Source of the DNA: Allolobophora icterica
Taxonomy: Eukaryota; Annelida; Clitellata; Crassiclitellata; Lumbricidae
Assembly (NCBI GenBank): GCA_963556255.1
Contig: OY744616.1
Coordinates: 32,656,616-32,720,615, forward strand
Length of the DNA: 64,000 nt
Reading direction: 5' to 3'
Below are positions 21,915 to 31,542 of the stretch, piece by piece. The notes under the pieces were generated by a model, which saw only the letters and a list, made by a program, of their open reading frames with translations, was not told the DNA's origin and did no database searches. Position 1 is the first letter of the stretch. Every line of letters starts with the position of its first letter. Position numbers and translations under genes: made by a program.

Positions 21915-22493
21915 GTGCCTCAAAAGTTGAAGTTACATCACTGAATGATTATGGGCTCAAGACTGCCGAGTAGACACAGCAAAGAACTTGAACAGGTTGT
22001 TTGTATATGACTGCACCTGTCTATAAGCAGAATTTGGTAATAGAAACTGGTGAGAAGCAAATGGCAAGCTTTGTGATCAATGGGCCACATATGTGGGTCT
22101 TCCTTCACTGATTCAAGGTCTAAGCAAAAAGAAATAACTGGCTTGTTTACATCCCACTACGGAATGCACAATGCTTCACATCACAACACAGATGCTTCTG
22201 GGTCAATTGCAATATGAAAAGATAAACTAATGTCTTGACCATGATACACATCAGTCATGTATGCATAAAATAACAATTACTTTGTATAGTGGGCTTATGT
22301 AAAAATGGTGTCATTTAGCAGTCAGTTGTTAAGTCATTGATCAGTATTTCCTGGAGTGTGTAAGAAGCACTGGTTAATGGTCTCATGTTTTAAGCACGAA
22401 TTTTTGATCAGCTTTAAGCAATATAAGGCTGTTGTTAGCTCACTGTCGTCATGTATGTTTCATCCATATATTATCATCCCAGGAATACTGCCC
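21915..22493. other. No feature recognised
   Basis: AT-rich DNA with short open frames only, and no terminal repeats or domains noticed. Confidence 0.45.
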
Positions 22494-22501
22494 TCAATAC
22501 A

Positions 22502-22750
22502 CGGGTGCGGCCCGAATCCCCTAAATGAATTTCAGTCGGATCCCCGAAATCGCCTTTAGACTAAAATTACAAATAAACAGGTGAACAGGCAGTATATCGA
22601 GATGTATAAAGACCACACTAGGTCTATGTGACGCATAAGAGTTTACAATTTAACTTTGAATAGTTTTCAAGAGTTCGGCTGCTTTCTATAAAACTGTTTG
22701 TATTTTCAGCGTTTTCGGGGAATACGGTTTCGGGGATTCGGGTTGATCCC
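22502..22750. mobile_element. MITE of the CCCGAATCCCCG family, copy 1
   Basis: The ends are cgggtgcggcccgaatcccc and ggggattcgggttgatccc. The flanks tcaataca and tcactaca agree at seven of eight bases. Two more copies lie at 43779-44860 (split) and 45086-45369. It is non-coding. Confidence 0.75.
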
Positions 22751-23243
22751 TCACTACACTGCCTTACAGTTAAGCCTCTTCTGATCATAGCTATAATCCT
22801 AGGCAATAAATTCTTAAGTTCTTTCTTCAAACAAGTAAACAAAAGCATAGGCACTGTAGAAAGCTAGTAGAAACTGTCATATGCTCAATGGAAATTCACT
22901 TTTTACATTTATCCGTTCGCCAAAGTTCAGTGTGATGCATGCAACTCAAAGTTACAATTAAGACGCAGTATTCAAACATGTTATGTGGAGAAATATAGAC
23001 ATTAATTTACTAACATCGCGATTGGGTTTAGACAACTGTTGGCCCCACCACACAGGGTTCGTATCTAAAACAACAACTAAGAGATTCGTTTCATCCGATC
23101 GGTAAGCCATTTGTAACACTTTTATTCGTTTTTATCAGTTTAATTTATCGGAAAATTGCATGAAACGCAGCAATTTAGGGTTTATTGTCTTAAAATTCCT
23201 TTAACAGAACTCAAACAACAGCGCAATCGTTCATGAATGGAAC

Positions 23244-24098
23244 CAGTGTTGCCAGTGAGGTTTTTCAGATTTCCCCAGAATTCGCTCCCAAAAATCCCCA
23301 GAAATCCCCAGATTATACAAACACAATTTCATTAACACTCCGTATATAGGTATGAGGTATTTGAACGCTATTTAACAGTAACATGCTTACTTACAGTTAC
23401 ATTAATAACAAAATATTCTTCAATATAGTCAGTGAACAAAATAATGACTTGTTATTTTTTAAATTGTCACTTGTGACGGACTCAAATTTGTCGGCGAGTC
23501 GGCTTCCAAGTTGACAAATCATTGACAACTTCTGTTTCGACAAGATCATATGACTGCTGCACGGGACAGCCAGGGTGTTTCACAAAATTTCAAAACTTTA
23601 GGTTTGTGGACCTGAACTACATTTTGTATTAAATGGAACTGGAGATTTCTTTAACTACTATGCGACAAATAGGAACAGGCATGCCTTATGAAAATTTTAA
23701 GCCAAGGTGATAGGTGGTTGCAGGCAGCATTTGCAAAAAGTGCAAATAATTCACAGACAAATGTTTATTACTTCAAGCCACTCAAACTGGGCAATACTGC
23801 TGTTCTGCATCAAGGAGGCAGCATTGCGCTTCAGTGACATTTTTCAGCAATTGCGCAGTATTATGTTCTGCCATGAAAGCCGTCAACAATATCTGCGCTT
23901 TAGCAATTTTGTCTTGGAGACAGGGCAGAAAAAAGAAAGACACGTTTTAATGCTCAGTGCACACAAAATACATACATTTTCAATGCAAATGGTCAAAATG
24001 GTCAAATTTCCCCAGATTTGTCCAAAAAATCCCAAGATCCCCAGACAAAGGCCGAAATCCCCAGATCTAGGGAAAAATCCCCAGCTCTGGCAACACTG
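23244..24098. mobile_element. hAT element with CCCCAGA subterminal repeats, 855 bp
   Basis: Inverted ends CAGTGTTGCCAG / CTGGCAACACTG are flanked by a perfect 8-bp duplication AATGGAAC (23236-23243 and 24099-24106). Clusters of atccccaga lie inside both ends. No transposase is recognisable. The terminal CAGTGTTGCCA is a common hAT end. Confidence 0.9.
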
Positions 24099-24106
24099 AA
24101 TGGAAC

Positions 24107-25330
24107 ACAGCCTGCCGGCGGAAGTGTTCATTTACAGCTTAAATAGACAAGTTTTTCTGAGGCTTCTAGTTCAGACAATACATCTTCATACACATTCGAA
24201 TGGCCATTTAATCAGGGCGAGCTTCAGGAGCACGGTTTGACAAATTTCCTTGCCGTTTGTGTGAAAAACTTGTAAGTATCCGTCACTAATGTCATCATAA
24301 ATATGCGAAAATTATCTGGTGAAAATTATACCGTGGTTATCGTAGCAACCGCAGCCGTGAAGATTTACACATTTATCATTACCTTTCAGAGTCTAATTGT
24401 AACCCGTAGCCTACCCGCCGTTATCTGGTAACGTGCCTTCAAAGACCTTAACTAAAGAAATTAGTACTTTTCATATTTCCGGTATTCAGAAGATATCTTT
24501 CTCACTTGGAAAGATGTCCAGAAACGCTAACTCAGCCCGTATAATAACTTGTCCGAACTTGAGACCACGCTTTATTGCCACTTCTGCTATGTAGACACTT
24601 CAAGATTTAATATAATAGGAACAGCCTATAATAGGAACTATTCTAGGTATAAAGCGGTTACCGTCAGACTTCTTGTAAACTCGGCTACAGTGACTATAGG
24701 ACCAGATGGCAAGGAAGAGACTGGCCATTTATCCAAATATGCTGGGGCTAGCCTAAGGCAACGTAAGCGCCAATTGTAATCTCAATATTTTCTAGGTCAA
24801 GATCCAAAGGGTGAGGCAGGTTGACAGGATGTTCAGAATTGAAGCAGCGATGTAAGTAAGGGGAAGAGGAGGCACAGGATGACTTGTGAAAAAGCAGTTT
24901 TCGGTTTTGAGTGAATGGTCGACCTGTGCATAGATAGCCACACCCGACATCCATATATAGTTGTCTCCCAGATTTAGATTAAACAGACTGGCCTTTTTGG
25001 TTCTTTCAATTGCATTTCCAAGATGTGTAGGCCTAGATTAACACAACTTAATTCGAGTTATGCTTGTGCTCAGTTTCAAAGATAGGGCCTATACAATTAG
25101 CATGAAACCATACAGATCAACTATTGCCATTCAGCAGTACCTCAAGGACCTCGAACAACTCTAGGCTACAGCTAGCCCAACATGTCGTTCATAAACTGAC
25201 TATCGGTAACAGCCGGTATATAAGTTACCTTTCAGAGAAAGCTTTTCCGTGGCTCCTGACGGACAAAACCGCCTATCTGTACCCAAGTGCAATGCGTATC
25301 AGCCATCCTCATAATCTAGGTGCATTCAGA
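24107..25330. other. No gene recognised
   Basis: Short open frames only (the longest is about 90 codons at 25124-25396, without a domain). No splice-linked coding exons were found. Confidence 0.4.
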
Positions 25331-25334
25331 ATAA

Positions 25335-25560
25335 TTCTTCTTCTTCTTCATGATCCATGGGCTGATAGCCCGTATACGTGTCCACTGCACATTTGATTAC
25401 TCTCTTCCAGAACTCTAGATCTGTCTTGTGCCCGGTGTGTCAGTTACTGTATATTCATCCCACACCATTCCTCTATGTCCTGCAGCCATTCCCTGCGTGG
25501 TCTTCCCTTTCTAATCGATCCCTCCATGATTCCTTATACTCTTTATCTTTCTGTCATCGC
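25335..25560 (-). mobile_element. LINE 3' fragment (RTE-like)
   Basis: On the minus strand a decayed frame contains KGRPRREWLQDIEEWCG and, after a stop, RAQDRSR. It is followed by a GAA-repeat tail at about 25338-25350. The GRPR...W pattern closes the ORF of RTE-like LINEs. 5'-truncated. Confidence 0.65.
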
Positions 25561-25563
25561 TGT

Positions 25564-25678
25564 CATAGGCGCCGACTTCTTGCAAGGAGCCCTTGGTGCC
25601 AATGCACCCAGAGAGAAAGTTCAGTGGGTGCCTGGCACCTAGAAGAATTCGGACCTTAAATTCACATTTTTACAACTA
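25564..25678. mobile_element. Fragment of the CATAGGCGCCGACTT hAT family
   Basis: It begins cataggcgccgacttcttg and runs through agaattcggacctta, matching in inverse orientation the right part of the complete copy at 38265-38659. It is cut off by the MITE starting at 25679. Confidence 0.7.
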
Positions 25679-26195
25679 AGGGGTCGTCCATAAAGGACGT
25701 CCGCAAAATATGACCCACTTTTGACCCTCCCTCCCCCTTGTCCGTATTTGTCCGCATTTGACCTTACGTACCCTCCCTCCCTCCCCTTTGCGGACGTCCG
25801 CACGCCTAAGCCAATTTTTAATGTCGTCGTCATTATTTTTACAATTATTCCACAGTTCCTGTGCACGTTTAAGTGACAGTTCAGGTTTCATATCACAGGA
25901 TGTGCAGTAATAAAAGCCTCTTTAAAGTCGCAGTAAAGGTTATACCTGGGACTTACATTGCTAATGTTAGTCCCAGGTTATACCATGCATGAAATTATAG
26001 GCAATCACTTCACTGACCTTTTCGTCTTTCGGGTAAGGCTGAAACAAGGTGGTGTTTAAAAAACTATCAAATTTAAAAGTTTAGATCCGGGCATCCGCAC
26101 TGGTCATAACCCTCCCTCCCCCTTGTCCGCATTTGTCCGCATTTCGATGACCCCTCCCTCCCCCTCATTGCGGACGTCCTTTATGGATGACCCCT
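25679..26195. mobile_element. MITE with GGACGTCCGCA ends, 517 bp
   Basis: The left end aggggtcgtccataaaggac and the right end gtcctttatggatgacccct are near-perfect inverted repeats flanked by TA. Inside each end the tract ccctccctccc and the phrase ttgtccgcatttgtccgcat recur. It is non-coding. A diverged fragment of the same family lies at 26590-26705. Confidence 0.75.
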
Positions 26196-26589
26196 AACCC
26201 GAGATTTAAATCTAAAATAAGCCACATTCGGGAGGCGATCCGCGATCCGCATGGTTTTGCAATAGGCCTAGAGAGGAGTAAGCTTGTGCATAGGACGCAA
26301 GCTACGCTCTTGCATGTAGCAAACGGGACCCTTCCTCTTGTCCGCGTCTGGCATTAACGTCAACACCCCATCGTGATGTCCGCGCTCCAAAACAGTACGA
26401 AGGCAGACCTAGATTCGGCTAGGCTACTCTGCTGACCGCGTGAAGGGCTGAATGTACTGTGAGGCTAGGGGTAGGCCTACTTCATACTGAGCACTATGTC
26501 CATTAATTAAAGGGACTTCAACTAGATCCAGTGCAGTATGGATCCTATCTGACTTTCTGACTGAAGTATTTACGAAAAGTATCGATTTT

Positions 26590-26705
26590 AAATGCGGACG
26601 TCCGCATTGGGGATGATTCCATTCCCGTTATCCATATTTGTCCTTATAATTATTTGACCTTGTATACCGCCTCTCGTTGCGGACGTCTTTAGTGGATGAT
26701 CCATA
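26590..26705. mobile_element. Diverged fragment of the GGACGTCCGCA MITE
   Basis: It contains gcggacgtccgcattgggg and ends ttgcggacgtctttagtgga followed by tgatcc, resembling both ends of 25679-26195 brought close together. An internally deleted or decayed copy is likely. Confidence 0.5.
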
Positions 26706-27319
26706 CACAGCCGGATGTGGCCTCGGGCGGCAGCTCTGCAACTTTTTAATTATCAGCATTATCTACTTCTCAAAACTCTGTCTAACTTTGTTCTATGTTG
26801 CGGTTTGTCAACATGTGTTTACTTAATAAACAATAAACGATTATCATCATCATCATTTATGACATACACTCAACGACCTCGATCGGCAGTACATCAGTGC
26901 ATCAACTCGTCTGCAGCTCTTCGCATATTCAGCGTTCCTAAAAGTAACATTTGCTCTCTTGCGTACATACTTACCGAATTAGATAGCGTCATGCACGAAA
27001 AGCAGGCAACCGATAGATCGAATAACATGATTGGATGTATGTTGCACGTTATATAATTCAAATAACATTATTTAGCTAATGACTGCATGGTGACGTCAAA
27101 AAAGAGAAACAAACATTTGTGATGACGTCATATCCGTTGCCACAGTAACCCGCAAAGGTTTGCAGAGCTGTTGGTAATATTATAGCCCTGAAGTTTTCTG
27201 TTCAAATTGATTTTGTACGCTGAAAATTTACGATTTAAGAAGACTAGAAACATTTTCGACAAGGTAAAACAATAAAGTAAACATATTATAACTCTTATTG
27301 ACATATTTGGAAGGAATGA
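26706..27319. other. No gene recognised
   Basis: AT-rich DNA with a short TCA microsatellite at 26842-26856 after aataaacaataaacg, which resembles a LINE or SINE tail. No domain-bearing frame was found. Confidence 0.4.
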
Positions 27320-27770
27320 GCCCATCGTTTGAGTGAATTAAGGATGAAAGAAAATGACTTAGTTGTCGAGTATGCACTGTATGCTAAAGAAACATTTATT
27401 AACTATAGGCTTACTATGGTCTGTTACCAATTTGAGATCTGATTTAGTCGCGATTCCTGTCTATGTTTCTAAAGACTGTAAACCTGTCGCGTTTGTGTCG
27501 ACAGGAATTTCTCCAATAAACGAATATTGATTGATTGAGTAGGCCTATATTTTGTTTAGTTGAACGTAGGCCTAAATCTTGTTACAAGACCATAGCCTAT
27601 AACCATATTCACGTCCCTAAATAAAAAAAATCATTATTAATGTTTAAGTAAATTTGCCCAGGTTAGAGACAAATTGCAGCATTTGATGAAGTGAATGAAC
27701 TTTAAAACTTTTAGGCCTATTAAATGCGTGAATTTTCGATATGATTATTATAGCTATGGCATATATATCT
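27320..27770. repeat. Second copy of the segment at 1-270
   Basis: Shared blocks with 1-270 occur in the same order over a longer span. The copy is interrupted at 27436-27545 by sequence ending in an attg repeat, the style of the LINE tails here. TAGGCCTA motifs are frequent. Confidence 0.5.
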
Positions 27771-27784
27771 GAAGGAAGGCTTTG

Positions 27785-28045
27785 ATCATCGTCCTATCTC
27801 AGTCATTCTCGACCCCCAGTCAGGCCTACTCACCAGATGAGTTCTCCAACCGAGCCATATCCATCACAGCACCACGCCTCTGGAATGATCTCCCCCCTGA
27901 ATTCCGCAGTTTCTCAGTGCCTCCATCATCATTGCAACCCACCTTCATCCTCCTCCTCATGTTCCTCTATCTATCAGCCCTCGGGCTTTCCGCTCAAAGC
28001 TGAAGTCTCACCTTTTCAAGTAGGCCTAGGCCTACTCCTACCCTG
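27785..28045 (+). mobile_element. CR1-like LINE C-terminal fragment
   Basis: A short frame includes NRAISITAPRLWNDLPPEFR and then LSALGLSAQS, the usual end of CR1-like reverse transcriptase ORFs. Frameshifts are present. It is followed by tandem repeats (28135-28395) and a 3' tail (28396-28480) also seen at 29588-29640 and 40893-40965. Confidence 0.65.
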
Positions 28046-28134
28046 ACTCATCTGATCCTCCGCCTTCCAATTATTCTTGCCGTAAACGACACCCGCCTTG
28101 ACAGCTGCTCTGCCTCTCCTGAGTCCTGATCTGG

Positions 28135-28395
28135 TACCCTGGAAATCGGACTTGGACCTCTTTTTAACTCTCTCTGGAAACCCCCTCTGATTTGGTTTGA
28201 CCTTCTGGAAATCGGACTTGAACCTCTTTTGGACTACTCTCTGGAAACCCCCTCTGATTTGATTTGGTTTGGCCTTCTGGAAATCGGACTTGGACCTCTT
28301 TTGGACTGCTCTCTGGAAAACAACCTCTGATTTGGTCTGGCCTTCTGGAAACCGGACTCGGACCTCTTTTGGACTATACTCTCTGGAACCCTCTG
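28135..28395. repeat. Tandem repeat of about 65 bp, four copies
   Basis: The unit includes ctggaaatcggacttggacc, tcttttggact and ctctggaaaccccctctg. It lies in the 3' region of the LINE fragment and may be part of its untranslated end. Confidence 0.75.
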
Positions 28396-28455
28396 TGATC
28401 TGACGTAGCGCTCGTGAATAGGCTGGTGCCCTGCGCTTGGCCTTCTAGTGGCGCT

Positions 28456-28750
28456 TTAGAAGTTTTGGAGATTACGATTACGATTACGAGATAAGAGAGA
28501 GTAGTCAACCTTGGCCAGTTGTTGACGAATGCCAAACCAACTCAGTTGGGTCTTTGATAGGTTTAAAGAAAGACGGTTTGAGGACAGCCATGCTTGAAGG
28601 TCGTGTGAGAGAGCATCAATGCGAGCAATAAGGGAGAGATGAGCAGACGGTGATCCATGCACGCAAGCCTGGGCGTCATCATCATAGAGGTGACCAGTGG
28701 TTAAATGTGTTACAAAGAAAGAGGAAATATCAGCTGTATAAAGCAAGTAA
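28456..28750 (-). mobile_element. CR1-like LINE reverse transcriptase fragment
   Basis: The minus-strand frame contains GHLYDDDAQACVHGSPSAHL, corresponding to the YADD active-site region with A changed to D, then SSNRLSLNLSKTQ. It is a small, inactivated piece of the same LINE class as 34264-35960. Confidence 0.7.
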
Positions 28751-28759
28751 AGGAGTTAC

Positions 28760-29303
28760 TGATCCCTGGAGATGTAATGTAATATGTTCTTCTCAGCCTA
28801 GTCCGACGCAGCCAGGTAACTATTTAAATATAGCATTATAGTATGTATGCATGTATATATGTGTTTATGTGTGTTTGTATGTATGCAAGTATGTATGTGT
28901 GTACATGTATGTAGGGCCTATGTATGTATCTCAACACTACTGTAACACTGTTAATTATGTTTATTGTCACCTGGTTGCCCGAATTCTCCTTCCTTAACTA
29001 TAGGCCTATGCCACAGCGCATGAAGCTTTGAAAATCCCAAACTTGGAGATCACATGAAGTAAAGTAGAAAATGAGAATTAACCCAGCCAGAATGTTTAGA
29101 ACGTAGGGCGAAAGCCGAGGTTCTGAGAAAAGGAGTTCAGATCAAAAGAATTTAATTCTTCGTATGGAGAGACAGCTAATTCCAGCTCGACAGCCACTGA
29201 TATGGAAATATCTCCCGACGTTTTGGTGAATCCATTGCAATAGGAACATATCTGCCTCTTAACTCTTTCTATTTGGAACCTTATTCTGAACGTGCGCGTG
29301 AAT
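28760..29303. other. No gene recognised; short TATG-type microsatellite
   Basis: A degenerate tgtatgta microsatellite occupies 28840-28920. The rest shows no domain. The last part belongs to a LINE tail into which the next element is inserted. Confidence 0.5.
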
Positions 29304-29311
29304 ATGCTGGT

Positions 29312-29587
29312 CATGGGCGGCGATCCCCAGGGGGGTTCGAGGGGGACAAGACCCACCTTTAAGAGTGGAGGGACACGCCATAGATCGATCCCCCCAAATT
29401 TTGAGGAAACACCAAAAAAGGTAATCAAATTTTTTCCTGCCTCAGCGCAAAAAAAATTTTGACCTCTTTTTTCACAAGATCAGTTCAATTTTTTTTACCT
29501 CTTTTCACAAGACCAGTTCAAAACTCTTTTTTCACCAGATCAGTTCCAAAATGTCCCCCCACCTGTCAAACAAGATCGCCGCCACTG
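29312..29587. mobile_element. hAT element, non-autonomous, 276 bp
   Basis: The ends catgggcggcgatc and gatcgccgccactg are flanked by a perfect 8-bp duplication ATGCTGGT (29304-29311 and 29588-29595). It carries repeats of caagatcagttca inside. A second copy in the opposite orientation lies at 37147-37409. The target was a LINE 3' tail (tatgctggtgcactgcgctt). Confidence 0.85.
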
Positions 29588-29696
29588 ATGCTGGTGCACT
29601 GCGCTTAGCTTCTGTTGGCGCTTTAGAAATTTGAAGTTTACCGCGAAAAGCGCCTGTTAAGGAGCCACCATATGCACGAGCTTCCCAAGGCGAAGC

Positions 29697-29896
29697 CATA
29701 GGCGTGATTTGTGAGGGGTGCGAGGGGTACCCGTACCCCCACATTTTAGACTGAGGGGTGCCGTACCCCTCCCACTTTTTGAACGATGCCAATCAATATT
29801 TTATTATTGTGCCTTCCCAGAGATCGCAGTTTACGCCTTGCTTCGTGCATGTAAGAAATTGGTACCCCCACTTTTTAGACCAAAGTTATGCCCCTG
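29697..29896. mobile_element. MITE (GGCGTAACTTT family), 200 bp
   Basis: It starts cataggcgtgatttgtg and ends caaagttatgcccctg. The flanks ggcgaagc and ggggaagc agree at seven of eight bases. It is the intact counterpart of the split copy at 14696-16164; a further fragment is at 45842-45918. Confidence 0.78.
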
Positions 29897-30339
29897 GGGG
29901 AAGCCTTATGAGGACCAAATTTGGACATTTATAAACGCGGCCGAGAGTTCGCGTATCTAAAAGACTACCTAAATGCAGCTGCTGCTGTTCATGAAGTGGG
30001 CTCTTTGGACAAACGCTTGATGAATGACGGGTACGTGGCTCTACAGTATAAAGCATGATTGCTAGAATAACGAGGAAACAACGGATTATCCGAGCAGGGC
30101 TTGAACAATTATTCGATGCCAAAACTGCAGCTCAGCATACTGAGAGACTGGTAGAAACAAAGGCCTCTCAGGATCAAACACCCAAACAGTCTAACTTCAA
30201 GGCTAACACAGGGCCGTAATGTAGCATCCGTATCTCCCGTCACACTTGTAGCGCTTTAGCCACACCAATGCAACCCGTTTAAAACTGCACGCCGTAATAC
30301 AGCAAAGTCCCACAGTCCGTCTTGCTCCTCTTCAGTCCG

Positions 30340-30835
30340 TTCTCAATGCTGCTGTTATAGATTAATTGCCCGTCTTCCTCGCTTCTCTCATATCACCACC
30401 TTTATGGCAGAACTCCACTGCCTCCCGCTTTCTGCCCGCATCCAATTTAAGGTCCTCATCCTTGTCTCTAATTAGGCTCAACTTGGTTTCGCTCCAAAAT
30501 ATTTATGCGACTTAATTCATCGCCCTCACTTTGCTGCTTGAAGCCTGCTTCTCTTCGTCCTCTTCGTTCCTCGGACCGTTTGGACCTCCTCGTTCCCCGT
30601 GTCAGGACTTCTCTGGCTCAATCTAGGTCTTTTGCCTCCATTGGTCCTGCTCTTTGGAATGAGTTTCCTCCGTTCGTTCGTGCTTCTATTCTCTCAGGTA
30701 ACGACGTCTCTTCCCTTTTACCTTTCTTAAAACTTGCCTTTTTTCTTGGGGTCTCTCGCACTGGGAGCGCTTCTGAATGGCCCGCCCGCTAGAAGCGCTT
30801 TAATATATCCGAATACAATACAATACAATATATAA
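30340..30835 (+). mobile_element. CR1-like LINE C-terminal fragment
   Basis: The plus-strand frame includes SLRPLRSSDRLDLLVPRVRT, then FASIGPALWNEFPP and TGSASEW. It ends in gcgctttaatatatccgaat followed by an atacaa repeat tail. This is the 3' end of a LINE with its microsatellite tail; 5'-truncated and frameshifted. Confidence 0.72.
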
Positions 30836-30880
30836 ATGACATTGTTGCATATTCACACATATAAATAAGTAGGCCTACTT

Positions 30881-31070
30881 GAGGAGGAGGGATAGAGTAA
30901 TGGTAACACTCATGGCCAGGAGAGCATTAGATCGCGGGTTCGATACCCGTAACCCCCTCTATAGGGCAGCGCCTTGCATGGCTGCCAAACCGTGCGTTTA
31001 ATTAAGGTCTTGATTGTACTGTCATGTTTCAATGTAATCTTACTGCGCTTGTCAGTTTGAATTAATAAAG

Positions 31071-31078
<8 letters not shown>
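30881..31078 (+). mobile_element. tRNA-derived SINE, copy 1
   Basis: The head resembles a tRNA: an A-box-like tagagtaatggtaac and a B box ggttcgatacc (30938 region) between paired ends. A conserved body with gcagcgccttgca and the tail ttgaattaataaagatt follow. The copy at 46025-46225 matches throughout. The secondary structure is not that of a working tRNA gene. Confidence 0.78.

Positions 31079-31110
<32 letters not shown>
31070..31110. repeat. TA microsatellite
   Basis: About 20 TA units directly after the SINE tail. Confidence 0.9.
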
Positions 31111-31111
<1 letters not shown>

Positions 31112-31113
<2 letters not shown>

Positions 31114-31340
31114 CCCGCCTCATTCGTAGGATACTTCACTCTCACCTCCCAAATTCATGACGAAAGCCACTTCGTATCAACCAGGAAAAGCGCGCACTAA
31201 CACGCGTGAATTTTGCATTAGAACAGCTGGACCACTATTTTGGGATACCATTCCAATAGAAATCCGCTCCTCTTCTACTCGATATCAGTTTAAAAAACGT
31301 TTGCGGTCATTTATTGTGCATTCCAAGAATTCACCTTGAC
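31112..31340 (+). mobile_element. LINE C-terminal fragment
   Basis: The frame contains FCIRTAGPLFWDTIPIEIRS, then YQFKKRLRSFIVHSK, the closing pattern of non-LTR reverse transcriptase ORFs. It belongs to a different family from the CR1-like copies nearby. Confidence 0.6.
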
Positions 31341-31542
31341 AAGACTCCTCCTCTTAAAGTTCTGTTATAGTTTAGGCCCGTCAGCTCCGCGCACTGGCCT
31401 TGAGTTCCTTAGTTGAGTTTTAGATAAGATTAGTTAAGCTCTGTTCCATTTTTCCTACTTCTCTGAGCCCCCCCCCATCCCGTTTAACGTTTAGACTGTT
31501 TTTATCTTTGCTAGTCACGTCGGGAAGGATTACTTATAACAG

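Noticed and set aside
23707..24099. 130-codon open frame
   Set aside because: It lies inside the hAT at 23244-24098 and ends in its terminal repeats. No transposase motif is seen.
30881..31078. Functional tRNA gene
   Set aside because: The A and B boxes are present but stem pairing is poor, the sequence continues into a SINE body, and a diverged copy exists at 46025.
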